The notes under the pieces are model-generated. The model saw only the letters and a program-made list of their open reading frames with translations, did no database searches and was not told the origin of the DNA. 64,000 nt of DNA from Elysia crispata (taxonomy: Eukaryota; Mollusca; Gastropoda; Plakobranchidae), in assembly GCA_033675545.1 (NCBI GenBank), contig JAWDGP010001486.1, positions 582,001 through 646,000 of the forward strand, read 5' to 3'. This document shows, one piece after another, positions 1-12,714 of the stretch (within the stretch, counting starts at the first letter, position 1; the number at the start of each line of letters is the position of its first letter). The translations under genes and the position numbers were made by a program.

Positions 1-105
1 AGACCAGTTTTCAATTCCAGGAAGTAGGCCTCATTAAGCGCATGAACCTACTGAGACAAGCGTATGCTACGCGACCATTGTATTCAAACTTTTCAAAGTA
101 AGAAA

Positions 106-800
106 TGTGAAAGGCATGAGTCAAGACATTTCCAAAAACATGGTATTCAAAGAGAGAAGTGTGAAAGGCATGAGTCAAGACACTTCCACAAACATGGTAT
201 TCAAAGAGAGAAGTGTGAAAGGTATGAGTCAAGACATTTCCAAAAACATGGTATTCAAAGAAAGAAGTGTGAAAGGTATGAGTCAAGACACTTCCACAAA
301 CATGGTATTCAAAGAGAGAAGTGTGAAAGGCATGAGTCAAGACACTTCCACAAACATGGTATTCAAAGAGAGAAGTGTGAAAGGTATGAGTCAAGACATT
401 TCCAAAAACATGGTATTCAAAGAAAGAAGTGTGAAAGGTATGAGTCAAGACACTTCCACAAACATGGTATTCAAAGAGAGAAGTGTGAAAGGCATGAGTC
501 AAGACACTTCCACAAACATGGTATTCAAAGAGAGAAGTGTGAAAGGTATGAGTCAAGACATTTCCAAAAACATGGTATTCAAAGAAAGAAGTGTGAAAGG
601 TATGAGTCAAGACACTTCCACAAACATGGTATTCAAAGAGAGAAGTGTGAAAGGCATGAGTCAAGACACTTCCACAAACATGGTATTCAAAGAAAGAAGT
701 GTGAAAGGTATGAGTCAAGACACTTCCACAAACATGGTATTCAAAGAAAGAAGTGTGAAAGGCATGAGTCAAGACGTTTCCCAAAACACAACAGAATCAT
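106..800. repeat. 54-bp minisatellite with 162-bp higher-order units
   Basis: Twelve full 54-bp units and a partial thirteenth stand head to tail. Each contains the phrases GTGTGAAAGG, ATGAGTCAAGACA and ACATGGTATTCAAAGA. Because 54 is a multiple of three and the unit lacks stops, three reading frames (two forward, one reverse) stay open for about 700 bp. Read forward from 64, a unit gives CERYESRHFHKHGIQREK-like 18-mers. Units 3-5, 6-8 and 9-11 repeat the same order of variants (Y/Q/KK, Y/H/EK, H/H/EK), so the array grew by amplifying a 162-bp trimer. I do not call it coding: openness in several frames is explained by the period, and no neighbouring exon was found. Confidence 0.93.
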
Positions 801-805
801 GTAAC

Positions 806-3800
806 AAATAGAAAGTCCTTCCTAACCTTGTCTTCTGAGTTAATTTTTTTTTTTAATTCCAATTTTGTTTTCCCAAAATTGCATAAATACATGTCATGTT
901 TCACCTGCCAGTGCCAGTCTGTCTCCCTATCTCTCTCCGATTATATCTATTCGGGCAGCTGAATTTTCCTCCTTTGATTTTCAAGGTCACGTATGATGTT
1001 TATAGAATTATACGTACCAATCAATTCGGCCGCTGATTGATCCGCTAACCATTCCGCTACAGCTTGCTGTCGACATGGTTTGACTTTGACCCTTACAGAT
1101 TCTTATCTTTTCCACCTCGTCCAAGCACGTTTTTAGAGTCATGTTACTTGTTGATCATAGCTTATGGTTTATGCCCATCAACAAAATGATTCTTTGTTGA
1201 ATTTGATTTTGAGAAGTTGAAAAAATGCATATATATATATATGTGTGTATCTTAATTCTAATAACTGTTGCTTTGAGATAAGTTTTGTTGTTTAAGCAGA
1301 TTTCTTTAGATCTACTCTTTTCATTCATTATTGATTTGACGCGGGCTGATTGGTCTTAATAATACAATAGTTTTTGTTTTTTGTTTGCCCCATGAATCGG
1401 AATAGCAAAGTGCAAACATAAGTATTTTTTTTTCTTTATATCATGTTCATAAGACTAAATTGGGCTCAATGCCTTCCTTGAATGTTCATATAATTCTAAT
1501 AATTACACTTGTAAACTAAGATTAATTTTATATACATACTCAGAAACATTACATTGATCTCAATTAGTAAATTTCTGAAGAGCCCATTAAAAAAAATCAA
1601 AATCCTAAAATTCCATCAAATTAAGTGAGAAATGAAACCCAGTTAATATTATAGTTATGCTTTTTGAATAGCAGACAAAAAATGCACAAGGTTTACACAG
1701 TGTTCTGCACATACAAATAAAAAACACTTTAAGATAAATATACAATCAATGTTTTATTTTTTTAATTTAGTTTCTGAACTACTCACCTTCTTTATACATG
1801 TGCTGTATAAATTTTACATATTATTATTATTACAAGGATCTAACAACTTCAGCCCTGCTTTATTCAGATGATGCCAAAAGTCGATAATCAAAAAAAAATG
1901 AAAACCTATCTGTTCCATCCATAACATTTTAAAACCTGATTTTTTAACCAACCAGAAATCTGAAGAAGCACAGCTGTCGCACTCTCTTACTGAAGAGAAA
2001 GCATTGGCTATGCGAAACTAAAAAACCCACCAGATACCCATTAGAGAAATACAGATTGTGGAAAGAAATGGATAATGAATACAAATTGCATTACTTAGAA
2101 TGAAAATCACCAAACAAGCAGTTTACTAGGGAGCCCTGGGGAGATTTTTTTTTTTAAGCTGAAGAAAGCAATTTTTCAGGACCTGGAGGCAAAGTCAGAA
2201 TGAAATCCAACATCATGGGATCAGTGCATTATCTGACCTAAAAAACACAACAGGTGGATTCACCATGTTTACAGCCTATGCTCAACAGGAGTCAAATATC
2301 TTGGTAAGTAAGCAATTGCAAAAAAATCCTGCATGGTAGCACTCTAGAATCTGTTACAAAATATTAAACAACCTCTAAGTATAACATATTTCAAATGAAT
2401 GGAAGTTTCCCTGAGCATCTTAGGTACAGATGAAAATTAAAGATACAGATCATCTGAAATCTACAAAGCAAAAACACAAAATCATAGATGGTGTAGAAAT
2501 GACTATGTATCAGTCTGCCAGGTAGGTTGAGAGGGCATCTTCTAGCCAAAATGTTGAGGGTCTCCTGAACAAATAGAAACAGCAAATTCATTTGCTTTTG
2601 CAATATATATACATGATGTCCTGCTGAGAAATTTTCATCTCTCTTCTCTTTAGATAAAGTTCTTTCTGGTACACGTAAATCTTTTCCTTTTTTGATTGAT
2701 CTTTCAAGCTCCCTACTTCACAGTTGCATCTGAGGTGGTCATAGTTCAGGTCAAAGAAATAAACTTGTAATAGAGAGTCAGTCTACTACACGCTCAGGAC
2801 AGTCTTTAATTGATGGAGTAAAATAATAAAATAGATTTAGTTACAATAAAACCACTGTTAGTATAGAACCAAAACGTCCCACATTGTTTTACTCTTATTA
2901 AAACAAAATGTCTAAAAGATAAATATTATTGTAGTCCTTACAATTTTATTTTAAGGTTTCTAGAGGAGCAGTAACTAACACTAATGCAAAATCATTTTAC
3001 TTGTTTTAAATCAAAATTTAAGATTGCCTGGTCCAAATGAAGTTTGGCTTGCTTGCATCCCATCCAACTGATTTCAATGTCGAAATTTTAATAATCATTG
3101 TAAATCACTAAAACAATTTACTTTTCAAGATGATAAAAATTGAATGCAAATATTCAAATTAATTCTCTCTATAAATATATGCAGACTGTTTCTTGCATAA
3201 AGTATTCTACTATCGTCAATTTAAGTTTAATTTCTGATATTTCAGAATGAATCAAGAATTAATTTGCATTAGATTCTCAAGCATGCTACATATTGTACCA
3301 TTTTGCAATCTACAATATGCTGAGCAATCTCCCGCCCCCCCTTCCCCCCCCCCACACACACACTGTACTATACATGATGTAACATAAACTTGGATAAGCC
3401 AAGTTCATGGACAAATAGAGCATATTTCAGACTCCCACAATTCTATCAAGTTTCCATTATGTAACTAACACATAAGTTGAAATACTGCTGATTTGAACTC
3501 AGCTGCTTAGCAGCAGTTTGACTAAATTTACAATGCACAGGAATTTGCATTTAGTTATTTTGTGGCTATTGTTACTTCTACAACTTTTTAAATGTATTCT
3601 GATAATCCTCAGCTGAACATTCAATATTCTGTCAAATCAAGAATATGCTGCAGAAGATCAGAGTTTGATAAAATTGAGTTGAGGAATTATAATTTTATAT
3701 CCTGGTATGCTTTTACTAGAATACAGATGAATATTTGTCCACCTACCCTTCTTAATAAAAAACATTGCAATGACAGAAGAGCATACATTGTACAGCAATG

Positions 3801-4596
3801 AATCACGTTAAATAGCATATACTGAGGATTGATCATAATCTTAAATGAGAATAATAAAAAAAGGAAAGCCACGATATATGATGATAATTTACTGACCACA
3901 TGTGATTGATTTAAGTCATGATGCTTTATGCCTTACAATAAATTTCTAAGACTGTAGTAAGAGGGAATTTTACAAACATTTGTAGCTGCAGGAGAGTATA
4001 ACATTTTTTTGTGGTAAAACTAAGAAAAAATAACGAAGATTCAAGCCAACAGAAATTGGGAAGAAAAAGAAAAAAATAAGATAATTAAAAATGGAGATTG
4101 TCATGTTAAAAACAAACCACTGTCATGCAAATAATCAATCCAGTCATTTTCCTGTTTACATGTACAACTAAGAAGCAAGTGAATCAATACTGTATTTCTC
4201 AAAAGCAAACGGACGTAAAATTATTAAATTAGATTATCAACTTAAACTGAATTACGCATTGCTATATGCTTGTATGTGAATGTGAGTTTCAATCTTACCA
4301 CCAGGGTGTGTTTGTAAAAAAGGCTTACTACACCTTGAAAAAAATATAGCCTAAACTCATCCATCAACAGCAAGAGATTCTAACTCAAGACAAAAGTCCC
4401 CGCAGATCTAACTTAAAGGGAGAAAAGCCATTTTCCTGGTTGGCCTTTGGTGCTCATTTACAAATGTTCACATTTTCGAAAATATTCCCCAATCACTCCT
4501 TCTAAAAAACTATCATACATTATTCTTTTTGCGTCATTGGCAAATGAAAAAGGTACTGCATGAGAACATTTTATTTCTCTTTCAGTGTTTCACATA
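806..4596. other. Gene-free AT-rich DNA
   Basis: I see no exon, conserved domain or RNA gene here. It contains poly-A/T runs, a short (AT)n near 1227, and a C-rich tract followed by CA repeats near 3331-3364. Short ORFs of about 70 codons occur on both strands but resemble no family I know and have no codon-like composition. Confidence 0.6.
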
Positions 4597-4598
4597 TA

Positions 4599-5397
4599 CG
4601 AGGGCATATTGATAAGTTTTGCCTCCAAGTCCATAACTTTGGAAATAATGAAGACAAACAAATGATACTTACACCAAATGAAAGGTCATTTTATTTAGCA
4701 CCAGATGACATATCATTTTTCAACATAATCACCGTCCCGTTCGATACAGAGCCGCTACCGACGGACGACCTGTTGGATGTCGTCAGCGAAGAAGTCAGCA
4801 GTCTTGTCTCTGCACCAAGAAAGAACAGCATTCTTCACATCTTCGTCTGTCTCGTAACGGTTGCCCTTGAGGTAATCCTTGACTTTTGGAAAAAGGAAGA
4901 AATCGCTCGGAGCAAGATCTGGGCTATAAGGCGGGTGCGGTAATGTCCAGAGGCCTAAACGATCTAAAGCCGTGCGAGTTTCCAAACTTGTGTGAGGGCG
5001 AGCGTTGTCGTGATGGATGATGGAAACTTTCTCACTCCTTACCCGTCGCAACCTCGCTTACAGTTTCTCCAGTGTGTTCACATATTTCGTAGAATTCACG
5101 GTGTTGCCTTGTTCCAAAAATTCTGTGTGAACTACACCCTCACTGTCCCAAAAGTTCGTGAGAAGCACCTTCCGTGCGGAAGAAAACACTTTGAATTTTT
5201 TCGGAGATGGTGACGTTTTGTGTCTATACTCCTTCGACTGTTACTTCGATTCAGGATCATAATGACGTCATATGCAGATGCAATTTTGCACACATGTGGA
5301 CAAAGGGTTTGAGAGTATTGATGCCAAACTAGAAGATTCTAAATTGAAAACCCGATAAATTATGGCGTTGGAGGCAGAACTTTTCAATATGCCCTCG
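4599..5397 (-). mobile_element. Internally deleted mariner element
   Basis: Terminal inverted repeats of about 28 bp begin CGAGGGCATATTGA at both ends; the right copy is the reverse complement, with a few mismatches. They are flanked by TA dinucleotides at 4597-4598 and 5398-5399, the standard Tc1/mariner target duplication. The element is 799 bp, against about 1.3 kb for an autonomous mariner. It keeps the C-terminal half of a transposase on the minus strand. The missing part includes the region of the first catalytic Asp. Confidence 0.92.
4713..5262 (-). pseudogene. Mariner transposase, C-terminal relic
   Basis: On the minus strand, mariner catalytic-core motifs are readable: WDSEGVVHTEFLEQG, HHDNARPHTS and SPDLAPSDFFLF. 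The second and third catalytic Asp are separated by 34 residues, the D34D signature. The longest open stretch is 4755-5051. In-frame stops interrupt the family frame near 5227, near 5066 (after the NTLEKL stretch) and at 4755-4757. The usual C-terminal RDGDYVEK residues follow, ending at about 4713. The N-terminal helix-turn-helix region and first Asp are absent. It cannot encode an active enzyme. Confidence 0.9.
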
Positions 5398-5399
5398 TA

Positions 5400-6919
5400 T
5401 TACAAGAAATTATTTGGATGTATAGAAGAGTATCAAGCAACATGTTGCAAAAAGAAAGTATGACTAATAGTAATATGCAGGGTAATTATTCAATAATCAA
5501 TTAATTTCATCAATATTTGAGATTCTACTTTTTTAAAAATACAATTATAAGCTAAACAGAAAATGAGTATGCAGATGATGACATATAGTTCTAAAAGAAT
5601 TAACACAGTAGGCCTATATGCCACTGTAACTAGTGTAAGGACTGATATATTACTGGCAAGTTTATTTTTTTCACATCATAGCAAATCAACACATGTTGCA
5701 AAAATAGTACATGTATGACTAGCTTTTAAATTAATATGATTATAGTTTTCTTAAGAGTTGAAATACCACATAAAAAGCACCAATAAAAGGTGTTTTTGAT
5801 TTCCAATGAAGGGAATTGGTTTTTAAGAATTGCAGGGCATACCACTGTTGTATATAAATAATCAATTCATGCATGGATATTTCTTTACAGGGACAATCTC
5901 AGAATTCCTAAAAAATAAAATCAATAAAATTGCTGTCAAACTAAAGTCACAGCTAATACATGGTTTATATGTACAATCATGGCACAATTTTACATGGAGC
6001 ATTGATCAAAAAAAAACAAAAACATTCTGAAGTGGAACATTTTTTATACAAAAAAGTAGACGTAACAAATCACAGATCAAATTATTATTGTTTAACAGCT
6101 TCTCCCAAGATTTAAACACTTGAGAGTACATTGTGAGTTAAAAGAAAAATCTATCTTTTCTATCTTCCCAGCACCATGTATATCGATAATCAGTTGAAAA
6201 TAATGTGAGGAAGACAATATTCAGGCAACATCTTTACATTCATGTTTTAAGGAAGCCAGTCAACAGCTGTCAAAAACTCTTTTTTCTCAATTTTATTCAA
6301 CATTACTTCATATATCTGCATTGAATGTTCTAGCCAACAGACTGAATTATAATTTTTCAATCTTTGCAAAGGTGTTTGACAAAGTTAAATTTATTTTTGA
6401 TGACAACCTCTTGTGACAATTATTTAGGTCCAACACAAAAGTAAATTAAGCTGCTTTAAAGTTGGATAGAAGCTGTTTATCAAACAAGCTAAATAAAGGT
6501 GTCCCCAAATAAGATCCTGGTGTCAATTTGACACAGTTGGGAAGAGTGTGTATGTGTAATGAAACGGCTTTTAAATCGTCCTCGTATCTATCCTTTTACT
6601 TACATGACCTAGAAATATACCTGCACCTATATGACCAATTCTCAAAAGGTCTATAGTAGTCTGGTAGCATGGTTTCATATACTTTTTTTTTCGATTTCAA
6701 AAAAAATTTTCTGATTAAAATGATAATGTATTCTTCTAAGCACATGTTGAGGAGATGGCAGGTATAGTTTGGTGTAGAATTAAAACCACATAATTTAATT
6801 CTGTTCAGTTTTGTATTGAATCAGTTACCATTTATTCAATAAACAACGCCACATAAAATACTGGTGTTTTTGAGAGGTTATTTTAACAAAGTGGCCAATA
6901 ATTATTATGTTCGTAAAAC

Positions 6920-6975
<56 letters not shown>

Positions 6976-7558
6976 CTTTTTTCTTCATACGGTAGCTTTT
7001 CACTTAAAAAACAGAAATAACAGAGAGCACAATTCCTTTTAAAACTATTCTTTAATATGTTATGCTCTATGTCATTTAGAGGTCTATTTAAACCTAGCTA
7101 GCTTGCTACATGCCTGTACAGAGAAGAGTGCTAAAAATAGAATTCACTTCCCTACAATAAACAGGGTAAAAGCAAACTCATATCTGAATGGGCCTCTGAA
7201 AACAAACTGGGTAGTTTCATGTCATATTGTAACATCCAGAATATACTTCTTTCCTTGTTTACTTCCACTTTCTGGACTAAACCATTGTAGTCAAGTTCAC
7301 AGGAAATGACCTCTCTCTTCCTGTAAAACCTTCTTTATCCTACACTAGTCTCAAAAGTCAAAGGAGCCATTCATTTCCATTTCTGTCATCGCTGTTGTAG
7401 GATAACTTCCAGAAAAAAAAGTTCCAAACCATAACATCTAGAAGGATTTAAGGCCCCATATAAATCTGAACAGCCAATTTGGAGGCTTTTGTTTGAAGTA
7501 CTTGTTTCAAAAGATTTAATCATTTGATTTTTTAGATAAATCTAAACATGTCGAGCAA
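5400..7558. other. Gene-free AT-rich DNA
   Basis: No exon or RNA gene is visible. A (TA)n tract of about 40 bp followed by a T-run lies at 6922-6975. Small ORFs of 66-68 codons have no recognisable similarity. Confidence 0.55.
6922..6975. repeat. (TA)n microsatellite with T-run
   Basis: Alternating AT of about 40 bp passes directly into about 15 T residues. Confidence 0.95.
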
Positions 7559-8950
7559 TGAATACTAAAAACTGGGCATTAACATGCTTCTTCCGACGTT
7601 ATGATCATGCAAATACATCCATTACTACCGTTTCATATGGGCTTTTAAAGTCTACTTTCAAATTATTTCTTAATTCTAGGATGGGAAAAATTTAACTTAG
7701 TTTCAGGTTGATTATTATTTACAAAAACGTGTGAATTGATGTAAATCTATTTTCTTCTTGATCTTCCAGGTGTTACAATGACAAAAAACTATGTCACTGT
7801 AAGATCTGGAATAACAAAATGTTCACAGATTGGTTTGTTGAATCTTTATCAACATTATTAACACTCTATACTCTAGCTCTTGATGAGGAACCAAGAGTGG
7901 AAGCAGTTTACAATTACATTGAAGTCTAGATCTATTTAAAAGCAGCAAACACAAAGTTCTGGAACAAGTTCTTCCTGACGTTACAATGACAGACACTATG
8001 TCACAATAACATAGGGAAGAACACATTGTGTAGGCCTACTGATTTGTGCACTCCTTATCAATACCGTACATCTATTACACTCTAGCTCTTGGTGAGGAAA
8101 CAAAATGGAACCGACTTACACAGAACTTTAAATAAGTTTAAAAGCTCCAAACACAAAATTCTGGAACATTCTTCCTGATGTTACAATCACAATAATTGAA
8201 ATCCATTACTCCATTAACTATGAGCCTTTTTAATGAATGATAACATCTATTTTCTCCCTCAAGGTAATAATGGTGTGATTTGTTTTGCTCATTTATAAGG
8301 TGGCTAAACTTCAAGTGTTTTATGTCATCAGTAACATTGGGAAGATCAATCTGTATTGATTGAAGACCAGTATATAAGACTATCTCTGTGTCCTTTTCAA
8401 ATGTTCTTCAATCCTAAGTTCGGTAAATTGATCGGTGCACGTCTTTAAGTTTGATAATTATTTGCAACAAGTTACAATTTGTGAACTAACAAGTTCTTCA
8501 CAATCTTCCAGATGTTTTCGATGACAGAAAATTGTGTCACCATAACATTCATAAAGACAAAATGCTAATTAATTAATTTTTAGAACCATATTAACACTGT
8601 ATACATCTTAGACTGTAACTCTTGGCTAGAAATCAAATGCAATCAGCTTAAACTTAAATGTAAATAATTTTAATAGCTGCAAAAAAAAAAAAATTATGGA
8701 TGAAATTTTTCTGAATGTTACAATGAAACAAACTGAATCCATTTACTACCATAAAATATGGGTCTTTCTTTTCAACTATCTTACATGTGTATAATAACAT
8801 CTATTTTTTCACTCTAGGTATTAAGGGTATGAATTTTCTGCTTCAAAGGTAGCTAAATTTGAATCTTTTTGTGTCATCAGTAATGTCCAGAAGATCATTT
8901 TATGGTGATGAAAACCAAGCACTACAGAAAAATATTAAAAAAAAAAGTAT
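7559..8950. repeat. Old, diverged tandem repeats
   Basis: A phrase like CTTCCTGATGTTACAATGACA recurs near 7769, 7973, 8174, 8508 and 8708, with steps of roughly 200 bp and one of about 330. Several copies are followed by ACTCTAGCTCTTGGTGAGGA-like text. A longer period is visible too: ATCCATTACTACC... near 7615, 8200 and 8738, and a TAGCTAAA...TGTCATCAGTAA block near 8300 and 8852. Copies differ by substitutions and indels, so duplication is old. No protein is encoded. It lies downstream of the zinc-finger gene and could be extended 3'UTR or intergenic. Confidence 0.7.
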
Positions 8951-10030
8951 CTCCAAATCTTTTTTTTTTTCAATAAATTTACACCTTTTCCTATGATACT
9001 GAACAATTTGAGACAAAGAGGGACAAAATCAGTTCCAGGTCTTATGTAACGCTTTAGGGTTGACCTCCTGAGAATCGCTCATATATTTTTACCTAGGATT
9101 TAGATTATAATTTTAACACAGAATCTACATCTAGATCTTAAATCATTTTGAAATTCTAAGCTAAAAGTAAAATCTAGATGTATACATGTATCTTACCTTG
9201 AGTCTAGCTGCTGTAAATATCTTGACCCTAGATCTAGTATCTATGTCCAAAACAAATTTTTCACACTCTCAATTTCGATTTATTCCAGACTTTTACAACT
9301 GCTGCCACATACATTGTGTTTATTTGTAGGTCTACTTTCAGTTTCATACCTGCCATCTCTGCCCAGTGATGCTTACAGGAAGTAATTCACACATTCGCTT
9401 TTTCTTTAAAGAAAATACTAATCACATTTCTAAATTTAATTTGTAGTATTAATACCATTCCAATCTTTAGGGCAATCCATAAAAAAGCAAGAAATATCCA
9501 CAATCATTTTTCTCATGAAAAGTTAAGGGGAAAATGTTGTACGGATCAATTTAGCTTATAAAGTGCGTACAAAAAAGACATTTTTCTTTCCAAGTCTGAC
9601 TGACAGGTTTTGTTACTAAAGAATTGATGCAATATTTAACACTTTAAGGATAAAAAAACTAAATATTTAAGTTAAAATGTTTTCTGAAGATTTTTCTGTT
9701 TAGGCCTTTGTTAGCAATGATCTTTTTTCCACCCTAAAATACACACATTTTTACAGTCATTGAACACAAAATACAAACTTGAATACTTAGTACATAGTAA
9801 AACTAAAGCACATATTCTGTACCCTCTACATTTCCCAACAATGTAAATCTGTCGTTAGTGGCCCTTGGCCACATAAAAAAATTCAGGACTAAAACCTTCC
9901 CATCCTCTTATGTTTTTTTCATCAAAAGATCAGTTATGAAAAAAAAATTCTATTAAATTGTAGTGTCCATTTTCTCAATGAAATCATAACTCAAGTTACC
10001 AGATCAATAACGCCCTGCTGAAAAACATCT

Positions 10031-10036
10031 TTTATT
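10031..10036 (-). terminator. Candidate poly(A) signal of zinc-finger gene
   Basis: TTTATT on the plus strand is AATAAA for the minus-strand transcript, about 265 bp after the stop at 10300. It is one of several A/T-rich matches, so the assignment is tentative. Confidence 0.4.
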
Positions 10037-10299
10037 TAATAGTTTTTCATTCCGTAAATACTGTATGGTTAATTAAAAAAATAAACAAAGTTTGTTATAC
10101 TGCAGCCTACCTTGATAATTGTTTATGCAAAAAAAAGTCTTTTAAAATCTGTGCCAATCTGTTTTACAGAAGTAGGAGCAAAAAGAAAAAAAATAGCCTA
10201 TACACAACTTCAAAAATTGGAAGTTAGTTAAAACAATAAGTTTTCAATGTAATGGTCATTGTTCAATAAATCAATGCATCTGTGAAACATAGCCTAATC

Positions 10300-12714
10300 T
10301 TAAGATTGGTGTGAATTGTCTGGAAATGCAGTCTGAGGAAGAAGTTGAAAATTAGACATTGCTAATTGAGACTCAGTGGCAAATCTGCCTCCCCCACCTT
10401 GGAATCCTGGATGAAAAGATCCACGGTGATGAAAGTTACCCATTCCTGATGACAAATAGGATTTGTTGTAGGGAAATGAGTATGCACCCATATCATGCTT
10501 GTAATCTTGAACTGCTTGCATATTGACACCAGATGGTATTTGAGACTCAGGCCGAAGCATAGGAGCGCCAGATAAAAGGCCAGGCTCCTTGAGTTGCATT
10601 TGTGGTGCAGATGGCATGCGCTCACTGCTGAAATGATGAGCGTTTGCCTGTGAATATACCTCATTTTGCATGCTTGTATGTGGAACTAAACCATGAGAAT
10701 TATTTCCAGATAAATGACTGGAAGCTGGTATTGGTAATGTTGTTCCATATGGATTTCTTGTTACCCCATATGGAAGCATTGGTTCATTGATATTTGAAAT
10801 AGATGGCTGGTTTTTCTTTACTAAGTTCATTTTGTCATCTGGAAAAACTTTTCTAACATCCTCAAATTGCTTCTCTGAGAAAGACTGAACTGGACTCTGC
10901 ATATATTGTCTTTCTGAATTTGAATTGCTAAGAGAGCGCATGTAATTTGAACCACTTAAATAATTTTTTTCAGTGGGAACCATATGATGTGAAAAATTTT
11001 TCTCTAAGTATAGACTTCCAGAGCCTTTGTCAGAGTAAGAATTTCCAGGAACTTTATCAGAAAAGGAGCCTCCTAATGCTTTGTCAGGGTAAGTATGTCC
11101 AGATGGTCTGTCAGAGTAAGAATTGCCTGGGCTTGAAGAAAAGCTTCTCTCCATGTAATTTGACTGTGGCCTAACAAATTGGTTTTCAGCATAGCTTGAA
11201 CCTGGAGCATTACTGTAAATTTTATTGTTTGAATTGGTTGCTGCCTCAGCATATACTTTATTAATAGAAGAGAATGGTGCTCCTTGTGCCTTTGCATAAT
11301 TGGCCTCTTCCCTAGAACCAGAAGGCAAAGACTGAGATAAGGTAGAGGATTTTATTTGATCAAACAAAGGCTGTTCGATTGAACGTAACTTATTGCTGTT
11401 AAAGTTAACACTACCTTCATGGTCAGAGTCAACCTCTGAAGCAATGCTGACCTCTTGATAAGACTTTTTCTTTTTAGATTTCATACTTTTAGCTTTCTTT
11501 TTCTTCATTGATGAACTTTGACCTGAGTACATCATAAGTCCATTCCTTCTATGTTCTGCAATATGGTCTAATAACAACTTGCGTAAAGTAAAGCTCTGTC
11601 CACATAATATACAGGTATGAGGGCGTTCTCCTGTATGATCTCTGCGATGAACATTAAGATGGTGTTTCTGGCCAAATGTTTTCCCGCAGTCCACGCAAGC
11701 ATAGTCACCACCTTCCACTTCAACAACATCTTCATCATAGGTATCCTCACTGCCTCTTGAGTCAAGACCCTCCCTTTCATGCTTTTTCATGTGCTTTTTC
11801 AAAAATACTTGACTCTTGAACATTTTACCACACAAGCCACAAAAGACAGGACCTTTGGTGTCAGACAAAGTCTCACTGGGTAGTTCCCCAGCCATGTGGC
11901 TGGCATAGTGGGTATTTAAAACTTCCTCAGATTGAAAGGTTTTCCCACATACTTTGCATACAAGTGGCAATTGGTTTGTATGACAGAGCATATGGGCTTC
12001 TAGATGTGATACCCGCCCAAATTCTTTACCACAGATATGGCATGCTCTTCCTGCCCTGTCTCTGTGTGCAGCCATATGCCGATTTTTGTTAGCAATGCTC
12101 TCAAAAACTTTTCCACATTCCTCACATTGTAGATTGCCTTCTTCCAAGTGGCCCATATGGTGCTTGAAATATTCCATCACATCATCATAAACTTTTCCAC
12201 ATGGCTTACATTCAAAAGAACTTTCTCGTTTATGGGTTCGCATATGGACTTTTAAAACTGATGCCTGAGAAAAATCTCTTTCACAAAGCCCACACTTATA
12301 GGGCCTCTCTCCTGTATGAATTCTCAAGTGTGCAGACAATACTGATGCTGATCTAAAATATCTTTCACAGAACTCACATTGCACCTGTTTATGAACTCTT
12401 TTGTGCTTTTCTTTTTCATATTGGGTTGGGAAGACTTCATCACATAGCCCGCAGGGATATTGTACACCCTCTGCTCCATGTGTTTTCATGTGTTGCTTAA
12501 ATGCAATCCATTCTGTATATTGACGATCACAATCTGGGCACTGCAAAAGCTGATTGTGCTTGCTAGTCAGGTTGTGTACGATCATATGCATGTTCAACTT
12601 TTTTAAACTTTCAAATAATTTTCCACAGATGTTACAGCAATGATTTTTGCCTATTTCATGACTTGCCATATGGTTCCTTAAGCGTTGAGCAGTGTGAAAC
12701 TGTCGACCACAAAG
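10300..12714 (-). CDS. Zinc-finger gene, exon C (fingers 4b-16, tail, stop)
   Basis: It starts after acceptor TTATTCCAG with LCGRQFHTAQRLRNH and runs 804 codons to TAA at 10300-10302. It holds the rest of finger 4, twelve complete fingers, the lysine-rich patch and the low-complexity tail. The ATG at 12669 is internal, not the start: the frame continues upstream through finger 4 to the acceptor. Confidence 0.93.
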   Translation of the reverse strand, partial: LCGRQFHTAQRLRNHMASHEIGKNHCCNICGKLFESLKKLNMHMIVHNLTSKHNQLLQCPDCDRQYTEWIAFKQHMKTHGAEGVQYPCGLCDEVFPTQYEKEKHKRVHKQVQCEFCERYFRSASVLSAHLRIHTGERPYKCGLCERDFSQASVLKVHMRTHKRESSFECKPCGKVYDDVMEYFKHHMGHLEEGNLQCEECGKVFESIANKNRHMAAHRDRAGRACHICGKEFGRVSHLEAHMLCHTNQLPLVCKVCGKTFQSEEVLNTHYASHMAGELPSETLSDTKGPVFCGLCGKMFKSQVFLKKHMKKHEREGLDSRGSEDTYDEDVVEVEGGDYACVDCGKTFGQKHHLNVHRRDHTGERPHTCILCGQSFTLRKLLLDHIAEHRRNGLMMYSGQSSSMKKKKAKSMKSKKKKSYQEVSIASEVDSDHEGSVNFNSNKLRSIEQPLFDQIKSSTLSQSLPSGSREEANYAKAQGAPFSSINKVYAEAATNSNNKIYSNAPGSSYAENQFVRPQSNYMERSFSSSPGNSYSDRPSGHTYPDKALGGSFSDKVPGNSYSDKGSGSLYLEKNFSHHMVPTEKNYLSGSNYMRSLSNSNSERQYMQSPVQSFSEKQFEDVRKVFPDDKMNLVKKNQPSISNINEPMLPYGVTRNPYGTTLPIPASSHLSGNNSHGLVPHTSMQNEVYSQANAHHFSSERMPSAPQMQLKEPGLLSGAPMLRPESQIPSGVNMQAVQDYKHDMGAYSFPYNKSYLSSGMGNFHHRGSFHPGFQGGGGRFATESQLAMSNFQLLPQTAFPDNSHQS

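Noticed and set aside
64..811. Two overlapping forward ORFs of about 240 codons as a repeat-protein gene
   Set aside because: Several frames are open at once, as expected from a 54-bp stop-free unit; no promoter, splice site or flanking exon supports expression.
12669..12669. ATG of the 789-codon stretch as the zinc-finger gene start
   Set aside because: The frame is open upstream through a half-finger to a splice acceptor, and exons A and B complete that finger exactly.
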